Source: CTSOIL-112 sp049291875 (lineage in GTDB: Bacteria > Pseudomonadota > Gammaproteobacteria > Burkholderiales > Burkholderiaceae). Taken from it: a stretch of DNA of 64,000 bases. Positions within the stretch are counted from its first letter, which is position 1. The number at the start of each line of letters is the position of its first letter. Both the position numbers and the translations under genes were made by a program. Below, piece by piece: positions 1 to 7,816 of this stretch. The stretch lies in assembly GCA_049291875.1 (NCBI GenBank), contig JBATQE010000037.1, positions 26,126-90,125 of the forward strand. Direction: 5' to 3'. The notes under the pieces were generated by a model, which was given only the letters and a program-made list of their open reading frames with translations, was not told where the DNA came from and did no database searches.

Positions 1-66
1 CGCCCATTGACGATTATTCGTAAATAAATGGGACAGGCTGTTATCAACTTGTAATGGTTTACTCAT
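1..66 (-). CDS. beta-carbonic anhydrase, N-terminal fragment (runs out of window)
   Basis: Only the first 22 codons are inside the window, read on the minus strand from an ATG at 64-66. The peptide ends LSHLFTNNRQWA. The pattern of a short leader, a leucine-rich helix and then NNRxWA is how beta-class carbonic anhydrases begin. An AAAGAGGTCACC ribosome site lies directly before the ATG, which supports a real start. The family is a zinc enzyme converting CO2 and bicarbonate, but the zinc ligands lie outside the window, so the assignment rests on the start alone. It would follow the HerA-like ATPase gene on the same strand with only 21 bp between them, so the two may be co-transcribed. Confidence 0.6.
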   Translation of the reverse strand, partial: MSKPLQVDNSLSHLFTNNRQWA

Positions 67-87
67 GGTGACCTCTTTGCTGGGTTA

Positions 88-1584
88 TTAACGACGTTTG
101 GAGCCGAACAGGCTGCCTAAAATACCGCGTGTGATTTCACGGCCAATATTGGAGCTGGCGGCACGAATCATGCTTTTTGCGGCGGATTCGAGCAGTGAGT
201 CATTGCGCGAAGAGGATTTTTTCTTCTTGTCGTCATCGCTGCCAAAAATACTGCCGAAAAAGCCGCCTTCGTCCTCTTTTTGCGCTTCTTCAGCGGCTTT
301 GGCGGTTTCTGTGGCGCGTGCTTGCAGTTTTTCGTAGGCCGATTCGGCGTCAACGGTTTGCTCGTACACACCGGCGACGACCGATTGGCGGATCAATTGT
401 TTTTGTTCGTCCTCTGAGGCAGGCCCTAAACGTGACGGCGGCGGAATCATGAACACGCGCTGCGTGATGTTCGGACGGCCTTTTTCATCCAGCGTCGAGA
501 CGAGGGCTTCGCCGACGCCCAACTCGGTGATGACGGTTTCGATATTCAACTCAGGATTTTCGCGCATGGTGGTCGCGGCGACTTTGACCGCTTTTTGATC
601 GCGCGGCGTGAAGGCGCGCAGGGCGTGTTGAACGCGATTGCCCAATTGACCCAAAACGGTGTCGGGAATGTCGATTGGGTTTTGTGTGACGAAGTACACG
701 CCGACGCCTTTGGAGCGGATCAGGCGCACGACTTGCTCGATTTTCTCCAGCAATACTTTCGGCGCGTCGTTGAACAATAAATGCGCTTCGTCAAAGAAAA
801 ACGCGAATTTGGGCTTGTCCACGTCGCCCACTTCGGGCAGACGCTCGAATAGCTCGGACAGCATCCACAGCAAAAAGGCGCCGTACAGTCGCGGCGACTG
901 CATCAATTTGTCCGCCGCCATGATGTTGATTACGCCTTTGCCGGACACGGTTTGCATCATGTCGTCGATATTGAGCATCGGCTCGCCGAAGAACTGATCG
1001 CCGCCTTGGCTTTCCAAGGTCAGCAAACCGCGCTGAATTGCACCGATGGAGGCGGCGGAGACGTTGCCATAGTCGGTGGTGAATTGCTTGGCGTTGTCAC
1101 CGACGAATTGCAGCATGCTGCGCAGGTCTTTCAAATCCAGCAGCAGCAATTGATTGTCATCGGCGATTTTAAACACCATGGTCAACACGCCCGCTTGTGT
1201 GTCGTTCAAATCCAGCATGCGTGAGAGCAGTAGCGGCCCCATGTCGGAAATGGTCGCGCGCACCGGATGGCCTTTTTCACCGAATACATCCCACAGCGTG
1301 GTCGGTGCGCCTGCCCAGTTCAGCTCAGGCAGCCCCAAGTCCTGTAAACGGCTTTTCACTTTGTCATTGTCACCGCCGGCTTGCGAAATCCCGGTCAGAT
1401 CGCCTTTTACATCCGCCATGAATACCGGCGTGCCGAGGTCGGAGAAGTGCTGCGCCAAAGCTTGCAAACTTACGGTTTTCCCCGTGCCGGTTGCGCCCGT
1501 GATCAGGCCGTGGCGGTTACCCATTTGGGGCAGGAAAAAGACCTCTTGCGTGGATGATTTCGCGATAAGGATCGGTTCGGACAT
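88..1584 (-). CDS. HerA-like ATPase, DUF853 / YjgR family
   Basis: A 498-residue P-loop ATPase of the YjgR (DUF853) family, related to the HerA/FtsK DNA-translocating ATPases. The Walker A motif GATGTGKT is at about residues 30-37. A Walker B-like stretch FAFFFDEAHLLF comes later and is followed by a sensor region (VYFVTQNP). The C-terminal part is rich in Lys, Glu and Asp and ends in a short glycine-rich tail. The start was moved to 1584 because CAGGAG lies 6 bases before it and family members begin close to MxEPILIAKS; an upstream in-frame ATG at 1650 has no such site. The cellular role of this family is not settled; DNA processing is an inference from the fold. Confidence 0.88.
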   Translation of the reverse strand: MSEPILIAKSSTQEVFFLPQMGNRHGLITGATGTGKTVSLQALAQHFSDLGTPVFMADVKGDLTGISQAGGDNDKVKSRLQDLGLPELNWAGAPTTLWDVFGEKGHPVRATISDMGPLLLSRMLDLNDTQAGVLTMVFKIADDNQLLLLDLKDLRSMLQFVGDNAKQFTTDYGNVSAASIGAIQRGLLTLESQGGDQFFGEPMLNIDDMMQTVSGKGVINIMAADKLMQSPRLYGAFLLWMLSELFERLPEVGDVDKPKFAFFFDEAHLLFNDAPKVLLEKIEQVVRLIRSKGVGVYFVTQNPIDIPDTVLGQLGNRVQHALRAFTPRDQKAVKVAATTMRENPELNIETVITELGVGEALVSTLDEKGRPNITQRVFMIPPPSRLGPASEDEQKQLIRQSVVAGVYEQTVDAESAYEKLQARATETAKAAEEAQKEDEGGFFGSIFGSDDDKKKKSSSRNDSLLESAAKSMIRAASSNIGREITRGILGSLFGSKRR

Positions 1585-1649
1585 GCTGTGCTCCTGTGTC
1601 TGGAATGTGGTGGGAACCTGAAAGGTCATAACGCGACATATACCGTTCA

Positions 1650-1679
1650 TTGGGTTTTACGGCGCGTCTGTGATAAAAT
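1650..1679 (+). promoter_or_regulatory. putative sigma70 promoter of yebC
   Basis: TTGGGT (1650-1655) and TAAAAT (1674-1679) are separated by 18 bp and face yebC, about 130 bp upstream of its start. The -35 is imperfect. It lies in the divergent gap between the HerA-like gene and yebC. Confidence 0.4.
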
Positions 1680-1809
1680 TCCACCGATTATAAACCAAGG
1701 CAGGGCTTCGCGGAACACGAAACCGCAAGCAAGCGTATGGCATCCATGCCATCCATTGCGCTTTTGCTTTAACTGATTGAAATTAAAAGAAAACTTAAAA
1801 AGGACTATC

Positions 1810-2538
1810 ATGGCAGGACACAGTAAATGGGCCAATATCAAACATAAAAAAGCACGCGCCGACGCCACCCGTGGCAAGGTTTGGACGCGCGTGATCAAAG
1901 AGTTGCAAGTCGCGGCGAAAAACGGTGGTGGCGATGTAAGCGCGAATCCGCGTTTGCGTCTGGCGATCGACAAAGCCAAAGCGGCGAATATGCCGAACGA
2001 CAACATCAAACGTGCGATTGACCGCGGCGTGGGTGGCGGCGACGGCGCCGACTACGAAGAAATCCGCTACGAAGGCTACGGCATTGGCGGTGCGGCGGTG
2101 ATTATCGACACCATGACCGACAACCGCACGCGCACCGTGGCCGAAGTGCGTCACGCGCTGTCTAAAAACGGCGGTAATCTCGGCACGGACGGCTCAGTCG
2201 CCTTCATGTTCGACCATGTCGGGCAATTCATGTTCGCCCCCGGTATTTCTGAAGACGAGGTGATGAATGTTGCGTTGGAAAACGGCGCGCAAGACGTCAT
2301 TACCGATGATGAGGGCGGCGTGGAAGTGATTTGCGATCCGGCGGACTACGAAGCCTTGAAAAATGCCTTTGAAGCCGCCAATTTGAGCTTTGAAGAGTCC
2401 GACATTACCATGCGTGCGCAAAACGAAATCGAATTGACGGGTGATGACGCGGTGAAAATGCAAAAAATCATCGATATGCTGGAAGATTTGGACGACGTTC
2501 AAGAGGTATATACCAACGCAGTGATGGATGTGGAATAA
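1810..2538 (+). CDS. yebC: YebC/PmpR family protein
   Basis: A 242-residue member of the YebC/PmpR/TACO1 family, opening with the family signature MAGHSKWANIKHKKA. Members have been described both as DNA-binding regulators and as factors that help ribosomes through difficult peptide stretches. Length and three-domain layout are normal: N-terminal helical domain, then two alpha/beta domains with an acidic C-terminus (MLEDLDDVQEVYTN). The start at 1810 is preceded by AAGGAC; an in-frame ATG at 1777 would add 11 residues not seen in the family. It stands alone, with a hairpin and short T-tract downstream. Confidence 0.95.
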   Translation: MAGHSKWANIKHKKARADATRGKVWTRVIKELQVAAKNGGGDVSANPRLRLAIDKAKAANMPNDNIKRAIDRGVGGGDGADYEEIRYEGYGIGGAAVIIDTMTDNRTRTVAEVRHALSKNGGNLGTDGSVAFMFDHVGQFMFAPGISEDEVMNVALENGAQDVITDDEGGVEVICDPADYEALKNAFEAANLSFEESDITMRAQNEIELTGDDAVKMQKIIDMLEDLDDVQEVYTNAVMDVE

Positions 2539-2593
2539 ATTTAGCTCAATAGTTAAATACTTGTCATCCTGAAGGGCGAATCAGTTGTTAATG

Positions 2594-2618
2594 CCCGCGT
2601 CCGCATGAGCGGGGTTTT
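2594..2618 (+). terminator. hairpin terminator after yebC
   Basis: CCCGC (2594-2598) pairs with GCGGG (2609-2613) around a 10-base loop and is followed by GTTTT. It lies 56 bp after the yebC stop and directly before the ribosome site of the next gene. Confidence 0.5.
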
Positions 2619-2632
2619 GCTAAAAGGAGCAA

Positions 2633-2968
2633 ATGATGAGTGCATTTAAAGATTTATTACAGCAGGCAGAAGCGTTGTTGCGTCAAGCGACCAATGGTTC
2701 GCAAAGCCAAGCGAGCGAATTGCGTCAAAACGCTGAGGAATTACTGGAAAAAGTCCGTGTCAGCAGCCAAACGCTGCAAGAGGAGGCCGTAGATAAAGCC
2801 AAGCAAGTCGGTGATGCGACGCAAAACTATGTCAAAGAGAATCCTTGGAAAGCCGTTGGCATCGCCGCCAGCTTGGGATTGATGATCGGTGCGCTGATGA
2901 ACAAGGACGGCGACAAGCCCAAAGGCGATGAGGGTGTCATTGATGCTGAGCCGCCGAAATTGAAGTAA
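2633..2968 (+). CDS. DUF883 family membrane-anchored protein (ElaB/YqjD-like)
   Basis: A 111-residue protein with a long, charged, probably coiled-coil N-terminal part (about residues 1-75). A single C-terminal hydrophobic segment (PWKAVGIAASLGLMIGALM, about 79-97) and a short charged tail follow. This is the layout of the DUF883 family, whose enterobacterial members ElaB and YqjD bind ribosomes and sit in the inner membrane in stationary phase. AAAGGAGC precedes the ATG. The stop codon is embedded in a 7-bp repeat that flanks a small repeat element (2972-3053), so the 3' UTR appears to have been changed by an insertion. Confidence 0.85.
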   Translation: MMSAFKDLLQQAEALLRQATNGSQSQASELRQNAEELLEKVRVSSQTLQEEAVDKAKQVGDATQNYVKENPWKAVGIAASLGLMIGALMNKDGDKPKGDEGVIDAEPPKLK

Positions 2969-2971
2969 ATG

Positions 2972-3053
2972 AGGCTGTTGACAAAGTCCCTCGCTCCTTG
3001 CCCCTCTCCCGTAAACGGACGAGGGGTAAAAACAGAGGTTTGCCAGCAATCTG
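2972..3053 (+). mobile_element. short relative (E4) of the terminator-inserted element family
   Basis: An 82-bp segment that begins AGGCTGTTGACAAAG and ends TTTGCCAGCAATCTG, the same two ends as the larger elements at 25467, 56366 and 57954, here in inverted orientation. The core is different: CCCCTC pairs with GAGGGG inside it. It is flanked by AGTAAAT on both sides (2964-2970 and 3054-3060), a likely target duplication that includes the stop codon of the DUF883 gene. It lies between that gene and its terminator at 3123. Confidence 0.6.
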
Positions 3054-3122
3054 AGTAAATCAGCTTGATTGGAGTTCGGCTTCACGATAATCGGTCGTGA
3101 GATTACCTGTGATTCGATGAAT

Positions 3123-3157
3123 GGTGCGAATGGTGAAAATCATTCGCACCGTTTTTT
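3123..3157 (+). terminator. intrinsic terminator, DUF883 gene
   Basis: A perfect 10-bp stem GGTGCGAATG / CATTCGCACC with an 8-base loop, followed by GTTTTTT. It is 154 bp beyond the DUF883 stop because the small element 2972-3053 lies between. Confidence 0.88.
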
Positions 3158-3238
3158 ATACGCTCGTATGTGTCGCCTTGCATCAGAGGGATGAAGGCTT
3201 TATGATGGGCTTCATGATCGAAACGTAAGCATTATTTA

Positions 3239-3384
3239 GAAAACGCGGAATAAGTTTGTTTTTCAACTCAAGCATTGATAGATGCCAGCATGGCTTGAAA
3301 ATTATGTAATTTTAACATTTTGATTTTGTTCAAATTTTGTCCCTAAGCACGGAAAAAGTAGGGTTTTACTTTTTCCGTATTTTC
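3239..3384 (+). repeat. MITE-like repeat, family R copy 1 (upstream of lldD)
   Basis: This 146-bp element starts GAAAACGCGGAATAAGT and ends ACTTTTTCCGTATTTTC, so its ends are imperfect inverted repeats of about 17-18 bp. TTTA flanks it on both sides (3235-3238, 3385-3388), as expected for a 4-bp target duplication. The right end itself folds (GGAAAAAGTA / TACTTTTTCC). The inner 30 bases around 3309-3338 are almost identical in copy 2 at 50373-50545, and a 42-bp short form is at 48985-49026. It ends 21 bp before the lldD start. Confidence 0.75.
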
Positions 3385-3405
3385 TTTAAAAGGTTGGAGG
3401 CTGTC

Positions 3406-4551
3406 ATGCCGGTTATTACTCAAATTGAAGATTTACGCCGTTTGGCACACAAGCGCGTGCCGCGGATGTTTTACGACTATGCTGACTCAGGCAGTTGGAC
3501 AGAATCGACCTATCGCGCGAATGAAGCGGACTTTGCGCGCATCAAACTGCGTCAGCGCGTCGCGGTGGATATGCGCAATCGCTCGACTGCAACCACGATG
3601 ATCGGGCAAAAAGTGGCGATGCCGCTGGCGCTGGCACCGACCGGACTGACGGGGATGCAGCACGCCGATGGTGAAATCCTTGCGGCGCGGGCGGCGATGG
3701 CCTTTGGCGTGCCGTTCACGCTCTCAACTATGAGTATTTGCTCGATCGAGGATGTGGCCGAGCATGCGGGGCGCGGTTTTTGGTTTCAGTTATACATGAT
3801 GAAAGACCGCGAATTTATGTCGCGTCTGATCGGTCGGGCCAAAGCGGCGGGTTGTAGCGCCTTGGTCTTAACGCTGGATTTGCAGATTTTGGGGCAGCGG
3901 CACAAAGATTTGATCAACGGGCTGTCGGCACCGCCGAAATTGACGGTTAAAAATATGCTCAATATCGCGACCAAGCCGCGCTGGGCGCTGGGCATGTTGC
4001 GCACCTCTCGACGTGGATTTGGCAATATCGTCGGTCATGTCAGTGGCGTGGACGATATGAGCTCGTTGTCCTCTTGGACGGCGGATCAGTTTGATCCTGC
4101 ACTGGATTGGGATGCGGTGCAGTGGGTCAAACAGCAGTGGGGCGGGCCGTTGATTATCAAAGGTATTTTGGATGTGGCGGATGCGCGCTTGGCGGCTCAG
4201 TCGGGTGCGGATGCGCTGGTGGTGAGCAATCACGGCGGGCGGCAATTGGACGGTGCGCCGTCCAGTATTCGGATGCTACCGGAGATTGTCGATGCGGTGG
4301 GTTCGCAGATTGAGATTCATTTGGATGGCGGTGTACGCAGTGGTCAGGATGTGTTGCGCGCACGGGCGTTGGGTGCGCAGGCGGTGTACATTGGTCGGCC
4401 CTTTTTATACGGTTTGGGTGCGATGGGGCAGGCGGGTGTGACCAAGGCGCTGCAATTGATTCATCATGAGTTGGATGTCACGATGGCTTTATGCGGCCAT
4501 CGTGAGATTGAGCAGGTGAATCGGGAGATTATTTACAGCATCGATTCGTAG
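3406..4551 (+). CDS. lldD: FMN-dependent alpha-hydroxy-acid dehydrogenase (L-lactate dehydrogenase)
   Basis: A 381-residue FMN enzyme of the alpha-hydroxy-acid oxidase family, probably quinone-linked L-lactate dehydrogenase: it oxidises L-lactate to pyruvate at the inner membrane and feeds electrons to the respiratory chain. The catalytic motif SNHGGRQLDGAPS is at about 274-286 (His276 as base, Arg279 for substrate). PTGLTGMQHADGE and the C-terminal HLDGGVRSGQDV / GRPFLYG phosphate-binding region are present. The start at 3406 has GGAGG 7 bases before it; the reading frame is open further upstream only through a repeat element. Its stop is 9 bp from the convergent pyrF stop, with no terminator between. 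Confidence 0.9.
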   Translation: MPVITQIEDLRRLAHKRVPRMFYDYADSGSWTESTYRANEADFARIKLRQRVAVDMRNRSTATTMIGQKVAMPLALAPTGLTGMQHADGEILAARAAMAFGVPFTLSTMSICSIEDVAEHAGRGFWFQLYMMKDREFMSRLIGRAKAAGCSALVLTLDLQILGQRHKDLINGLSAPPKLTVKNMLNIATKPRWALGMLRTSRRGFGNIVGHVSGVDDMSSLSSWTADQFDPALDWDAVQWVKQQWGGPLIIKGILDVADARLAAQSGADALVVSNHGGRQLDGAPSSIRMLPEIVDAVGSQIEIHLDGGVRSGQDVLRARALGAQAVYIGRPFLYGLGAMGQAGVTKALQLIHHELDVTMALCGHREIEQVNREIIYSIDS

Positions 4552-4560
4552 TTTGCATGG

Positions 4561-5415
4561 TTATTGTGGGTGACGTAGCGCGTTGATGGCCTCTTGGGTC
4601 TCACGCGCTATTTTTTGTGCGGCTTGGGTGTAGTCTTCACCGGCGCTGGCGTAGATGATGGCGCGCGAGGAGTTGATGATGACGCCGCTGCCGTTCGCAG
4701 TTTGTCCGGCCTGCATGGTGGCGGCGAGGTCGCCGCCTTGTGCACCGATGCCGGGGATCAGCAGCGGCATGTCGCCGACGATGGCGCGTACTTGCGCGAT
4801 TTCGTTCGGGAAGGTGGCGCCGACGACGAGGGCGCATTGGCCGTTGCGGTTCCATTCATTCGCGACTTTGTGCGCGACGATTTGGTACAGCGGCTGGCCA
4901 TCCACCTTGAGAAATTGTAAATCGCTGCCGCCCGGATTGGAGGTGCGGCACAGGATGATGACGCCTTTGTCGGTGTAGGCTAAGTAGGGTTGTATCGAGT
5001 CAAAGCCCATGTAGGGGTTGACGGTGATGGCGTCGGCTTGGTAGCGCTCGAACGCTTCGATGGCGTATTGCTCGGCGGTGGAGCCGATGTCGCCGCGCTT
5101 GGCATCGAGGATCACGGGAATCTGCGGGTGCTTGTCTTGGGCGTGGCGGATGATGTCTTCGAGTACGCTTTCCGCCCGATGTGCGGCAAAGTAGGCGATT
5201 TGCGGTTTGAAGGCACACACATAAGGCGCGGTGGCGTCGATAATGCCCACGCAGAATTCGTAAAACGCTTGTTCAATGGGCTTATCGCGCAGATGCGTCG
5301 GTAGTTTTTCAGGGCTGGGGTCAAGGCCGACGCACAGCAGTGAGTGATTGGTTTGCCAAACCTGTTGCAATTGTGGGATAAAGCTTTTGGTGGTGCGGTG
5401 GGTGGATGGTTTCAT
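4561..5415 (-). CDS. pyrF: orotidine 5'-phosphate decarboxylase
   Basis: A 284-residue protein, the long (type 2) form of OMP decarboxylase, which makes UMP in the last step of pyrimidine synthesis. The catalytic cluster DAKRGDIGSTAEQYA is at about 104-118. CVGLDPSP near the N-terminus and VNPYMGFDSIQPYL are typical of the long form. The ATG at 5415 lies 5 bp after the stop of the patatin gene, so it is probably the last gene of a TauE / patatin / pyrF operon. The reading frame continues upstream into the patatin gene, but that extension is out-of-frame shadow coding. Confidence 0.95.
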   Translation of the reverse strand: MKPSTHRTTKSFIPQLQQVWQTNHSLLCVGLDPSPEKLPTHLRDKPIEQAFYEFCVGIIDATAPYVCAFKPQIAYFAAHRAESVLEDIIRHAQDKHPQIPVILDAKRGDIGSTAEQYAIEAFERYQADAITVNPYMGFDSIQPYLAYTDKGVIILCRTSNPGGSDLQFLKVDGQPLYQIVAHKVANEWNRNGQCALVVGATFPNEIAQVRAIVGDMPLLIPGIGAQGGDLAATMQAGQTANGSGVIINSSRAIIYASAGEDYTQAAQKIARETQEAINALRHPQ

Positions 5416-5420
5416 GATCT

Positions 5421-7802
5421 TTACCAGTCGGAGAAGGTTCTGCCCAGATAGAAATAGAGGTTGGCATTGCCGCTGCGGGTAATGCCCAAGCCCAGTTGTG
5501 CCGGGCCGATGGGCGTATTGATGGCGCCGAACAGGCTGGCGGACATTTTCAGTCCTTTGCTGCTGATGTCGTCGGTTTTTTCCCAAGTGTTGCCAATTTC
5601 CAAGGAGGTGCCGAGAATCAGCGGTTGATTCAGCATTTTCCACGGGCTGATGTAGCGGTAGGATACGCCGGCCAGTGCGAGGTAGTTGCCGACGAATTGG
5701 TTTTGTTCGTAGCCGGATAGGCGATGGTAGCCGCCCAAATGGTAGGGCGATAGGTAAACGCTGCCCGGATTGTTTTGACCGGCGGCTTCCAAACCGAATG
5801 CGACTGAATGGCGTGGGTTCAGACGTTTGGCCCAGAGCGCTTTGATGCCGGCTTGAATAAAGCGTTTGTCATCGTCGTCGGATTTTTTCGGTGCGATGCG
5901 GCCATAGGCGCGTAAGAAGTAGCCATCGGTCGGGATGTATAAATCGTCCAGTTGATCCAAGGTGATTTCGGCGTCCACGGTGAAGTGTCGTTGCGTTTCT
6001 CCGTGGATGAGTAAGTTCGGGTTGGTCAGATTGCTCGCGAGATGCGCGCGCTGCCAACGGGCGCTGATGCCCCATTCGCCTTTGTCCCCCAGCGTTTGTC
6101 CGAGCATGAGGCTGGCATTTTGGCGATTGACGTCGTATTCGCTGGCGGCATCGTTTTGGTCGGGCAGGTAGGCTTGGTTGTTGCTAAAGCCAAAATTGAG
6201 TTGCGGTCGGATGAACCAATTTTGACCGTAGTTGAGCGGTTGGTTGAACAGGGTGGTGATGTCGGTGTTTTTGCCCAAAGTCACGTAGCTGCGCCATTCC
6301 GCGCCCCAACGGTTGAGCCAGACATTGCGGTGGGACAGATGCAGTGCTACGTTTTGTTTGGTCAGATTGCTGGTTGCCAGCTCCAAACCGGCGCTCACGG
6401 CGTTGCTGGCAGTGTCTTTTTCTTGGACGTAATACACCAGTTCGTACGCATTGCCGACCGGCTGAATGTCGTAACGCACCGATTCGATGCGATCCACGTT
6501 CATGAGTTGGCGAATGTCTTCGTCCACCAAGTTCATATTCAATGGTTTGCCTGCTTGATGAGTGACTTTGCGGCGCAACGCTTCGGGGTTGGCGATGCCA
6601 TTGGTCTGTACGCGCACGAAGCTGATGAGTTTGCCCGGCTCTGGTTGTACTTCGTGCTTGGCCATCAGGCTGTTGTATTGTTGAACAGGTATGGCGAGTG
6701 AGGCGACCTGACGCGATATTTTCGGTTCGTGCATGGTTTTGATGCCGTAGTCGATCGCTTCGTTGATTCGATTAAATTGCAGATTGCCGATGTCGCCGAC
6801 ATCCACCGGAATGTAGACGTCTTGTTTGCCCAAGGTTTTGACTTCATCGGTGACATTGCGCTGTACCAAGATGCTCAGTAATTGTTCAGAGACATTCACC
6901 ACATTTTTGATCTTTTCTTTGGGCAACAGGCCGGTGCCGACATTGACAGCAATGATGCGGTCTGCGCCCATCTGGCGCACAACGTCAATCGGTAGATTGC
7001 TCGCGACCATGCCGTCAACCAGTAGGCGGCCATCCATTTCAACCGGTGCAAACACAGCGGGGATGGACATGCTGGCGCGCAGTGCTTCGGCCAGTTTGCC
7101 TTTGCTCAAGACGACTTTTTCGCCGGTGGCCAAATCGGTGGTGACGGCGCGAAATGGAATTGGCAGGCGGTCAAAATCGATGTTGTACGGATAGTCCTTG
7201 AGAATTTCGCGCAGGGCTTGCTCGACTTTACCGTCTTGCATGACCGATTGCGGCAGGGCGACCACGCCTTCGCGCGTGATGCTCATGTCCACCATGCCGT
7301 TGCCATAATATTCGTTGGCGCGGGCGAATTGGGTCTGGGTGCGGCGACTTTGGCGTTCATATAGGATTTTGTCAAAATCCATGTTTTTGATGCGCTGTTC
7401 GATTTCGTCCAAACTCATACCGCTGGCATACATGCCGCCGATGAGCGCACCGGCACTGGTTCCGGCGATGTAGTCAATCGGTACATGCTGTTGTTCCAAA
7501 GCGCGCAGTACGCCGATATGTGCCAAACCGCGTGAACCGCCACCTGAGAGTGCCACGCCGATTTTCGGGCGTTGGGTCTGTGCTTCTTGATGGTTTGGCG
7601 TTGGTTCGGATGGGGACGGGGAAATGGCTGCAATGGGTGCAATAGGCATCGCATGGGACGGCTGGACATCCGTCGGCCGGTCTGTAGACAACGCATCCGC
7701 GCTGTCCTGCGCCCATGCATTTGCCGAGAGCGCACCTGCGCTGATGATGAGCGTCAGTAAAATCCGGTGGCGCAGAGCGGTTTTGGGTAGAGTTGACTTC
7801 AT
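5421..7802 (-). CDS. patatin-like phospholipase fused to POTRA and outer-membrane beta-barrel (PlpD / type Vd)
   Basis: A 793-residue protein with a signal peptide (about 1-31), a proline-rich linker (about 40-78), and a patatin domain. The patatin motifs are GGGSRG at about 87-92, GTSAG at about 114-118 with nucleophile Ser116, and Asp of VDGMVASNLP at about 263; the usual DGG/DGA is DGM here. A POTRA-like domain (about 390-465) follows, then a long beta-barrel that ends YFYLGRTFSDW with a terminal aromatic residue, as in BamA-type barrels. This is the layout of PlpD-like type Vd proteins, which place a phospholipase at or beyond the outer membrane. It starts 14 bp after the TauE gene and ends 5 bp before pyrF. 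Confidence 0.9.
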   Translation of the reverse strand: MKSTLPKTALRHRILLTLIISAGALSANAWAQDSADALSTDRPTDVQPSHAMPIAPIAAISPSPSEPTPNHQEAQTQRPKIGVALSGGGSRGLAHIGVLRALEQQHVPIDYIAGTSAGALIGGMYASGMSLDEIEQRIKNMDFDKILYERQSRRTQTQFARANEYYGNGMVDMSITREGVVALPQSVMQDGKVEQALREILKDYPYNIDFDRLPIPFRAVTTDLATGEKVVLSKGKLAEALRASMSIPAVFAPVEMDGRLLVDGMVASNLPIDVVRQMGADRIIAVNVGTGLLPKEKIKNVVNVSEQLLSILVQRNVTDEVKTLGKQDVYIPVDVGDIGNLQFNRINEAIDYGIKTMHEPKISRQVASLAIPVQQYNSLMAKHEVQPEPGKLISFVRVQTNGIANPEALRRKVTHQAGKPLNMNLVDEDIRQLMNVDRIESVRYDIQPVGNAYELVYYVQEKDTASNAVSAGLELATSNLTKQNVALHLSHRNVWLNRWGAEWRSYVTLGKNTDITTLFNQPLNYGQNWFIRPQLNFGFSNNQAYLPDQNDAASEYDVNRQNASLMLGQTLGDKGEWGISARWQRAHLASNLTNPNLLIHGETQRHFTVDAEITLDQLDDLYIPTDGYFLRAYGRIAPKKSDDDDKRFIQAGIKALWAKRLNPRHSVAFGLEAAGQNNPGSVYLSPYHLGGYHRLSGYEQNQFVGNYLALAGVSYRYISPWKMLNQPLILGTSLEIGNTWEKTDDISSKGLKMSASLFGAINTPIGPAQLGLGITRSGNANLYFYLGRTFSDW

Positions 7803-7816
7803 CGTTCAGGCTCCGA

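Noticed and set aside
4107..4441. Frames inside lldD on both strands
   Set aside because: They lie wholly within a well-conserved gene and show no domain or ribosome site; the same holds for the many frames opposite fdsA, acnB, aspS and ilvD.
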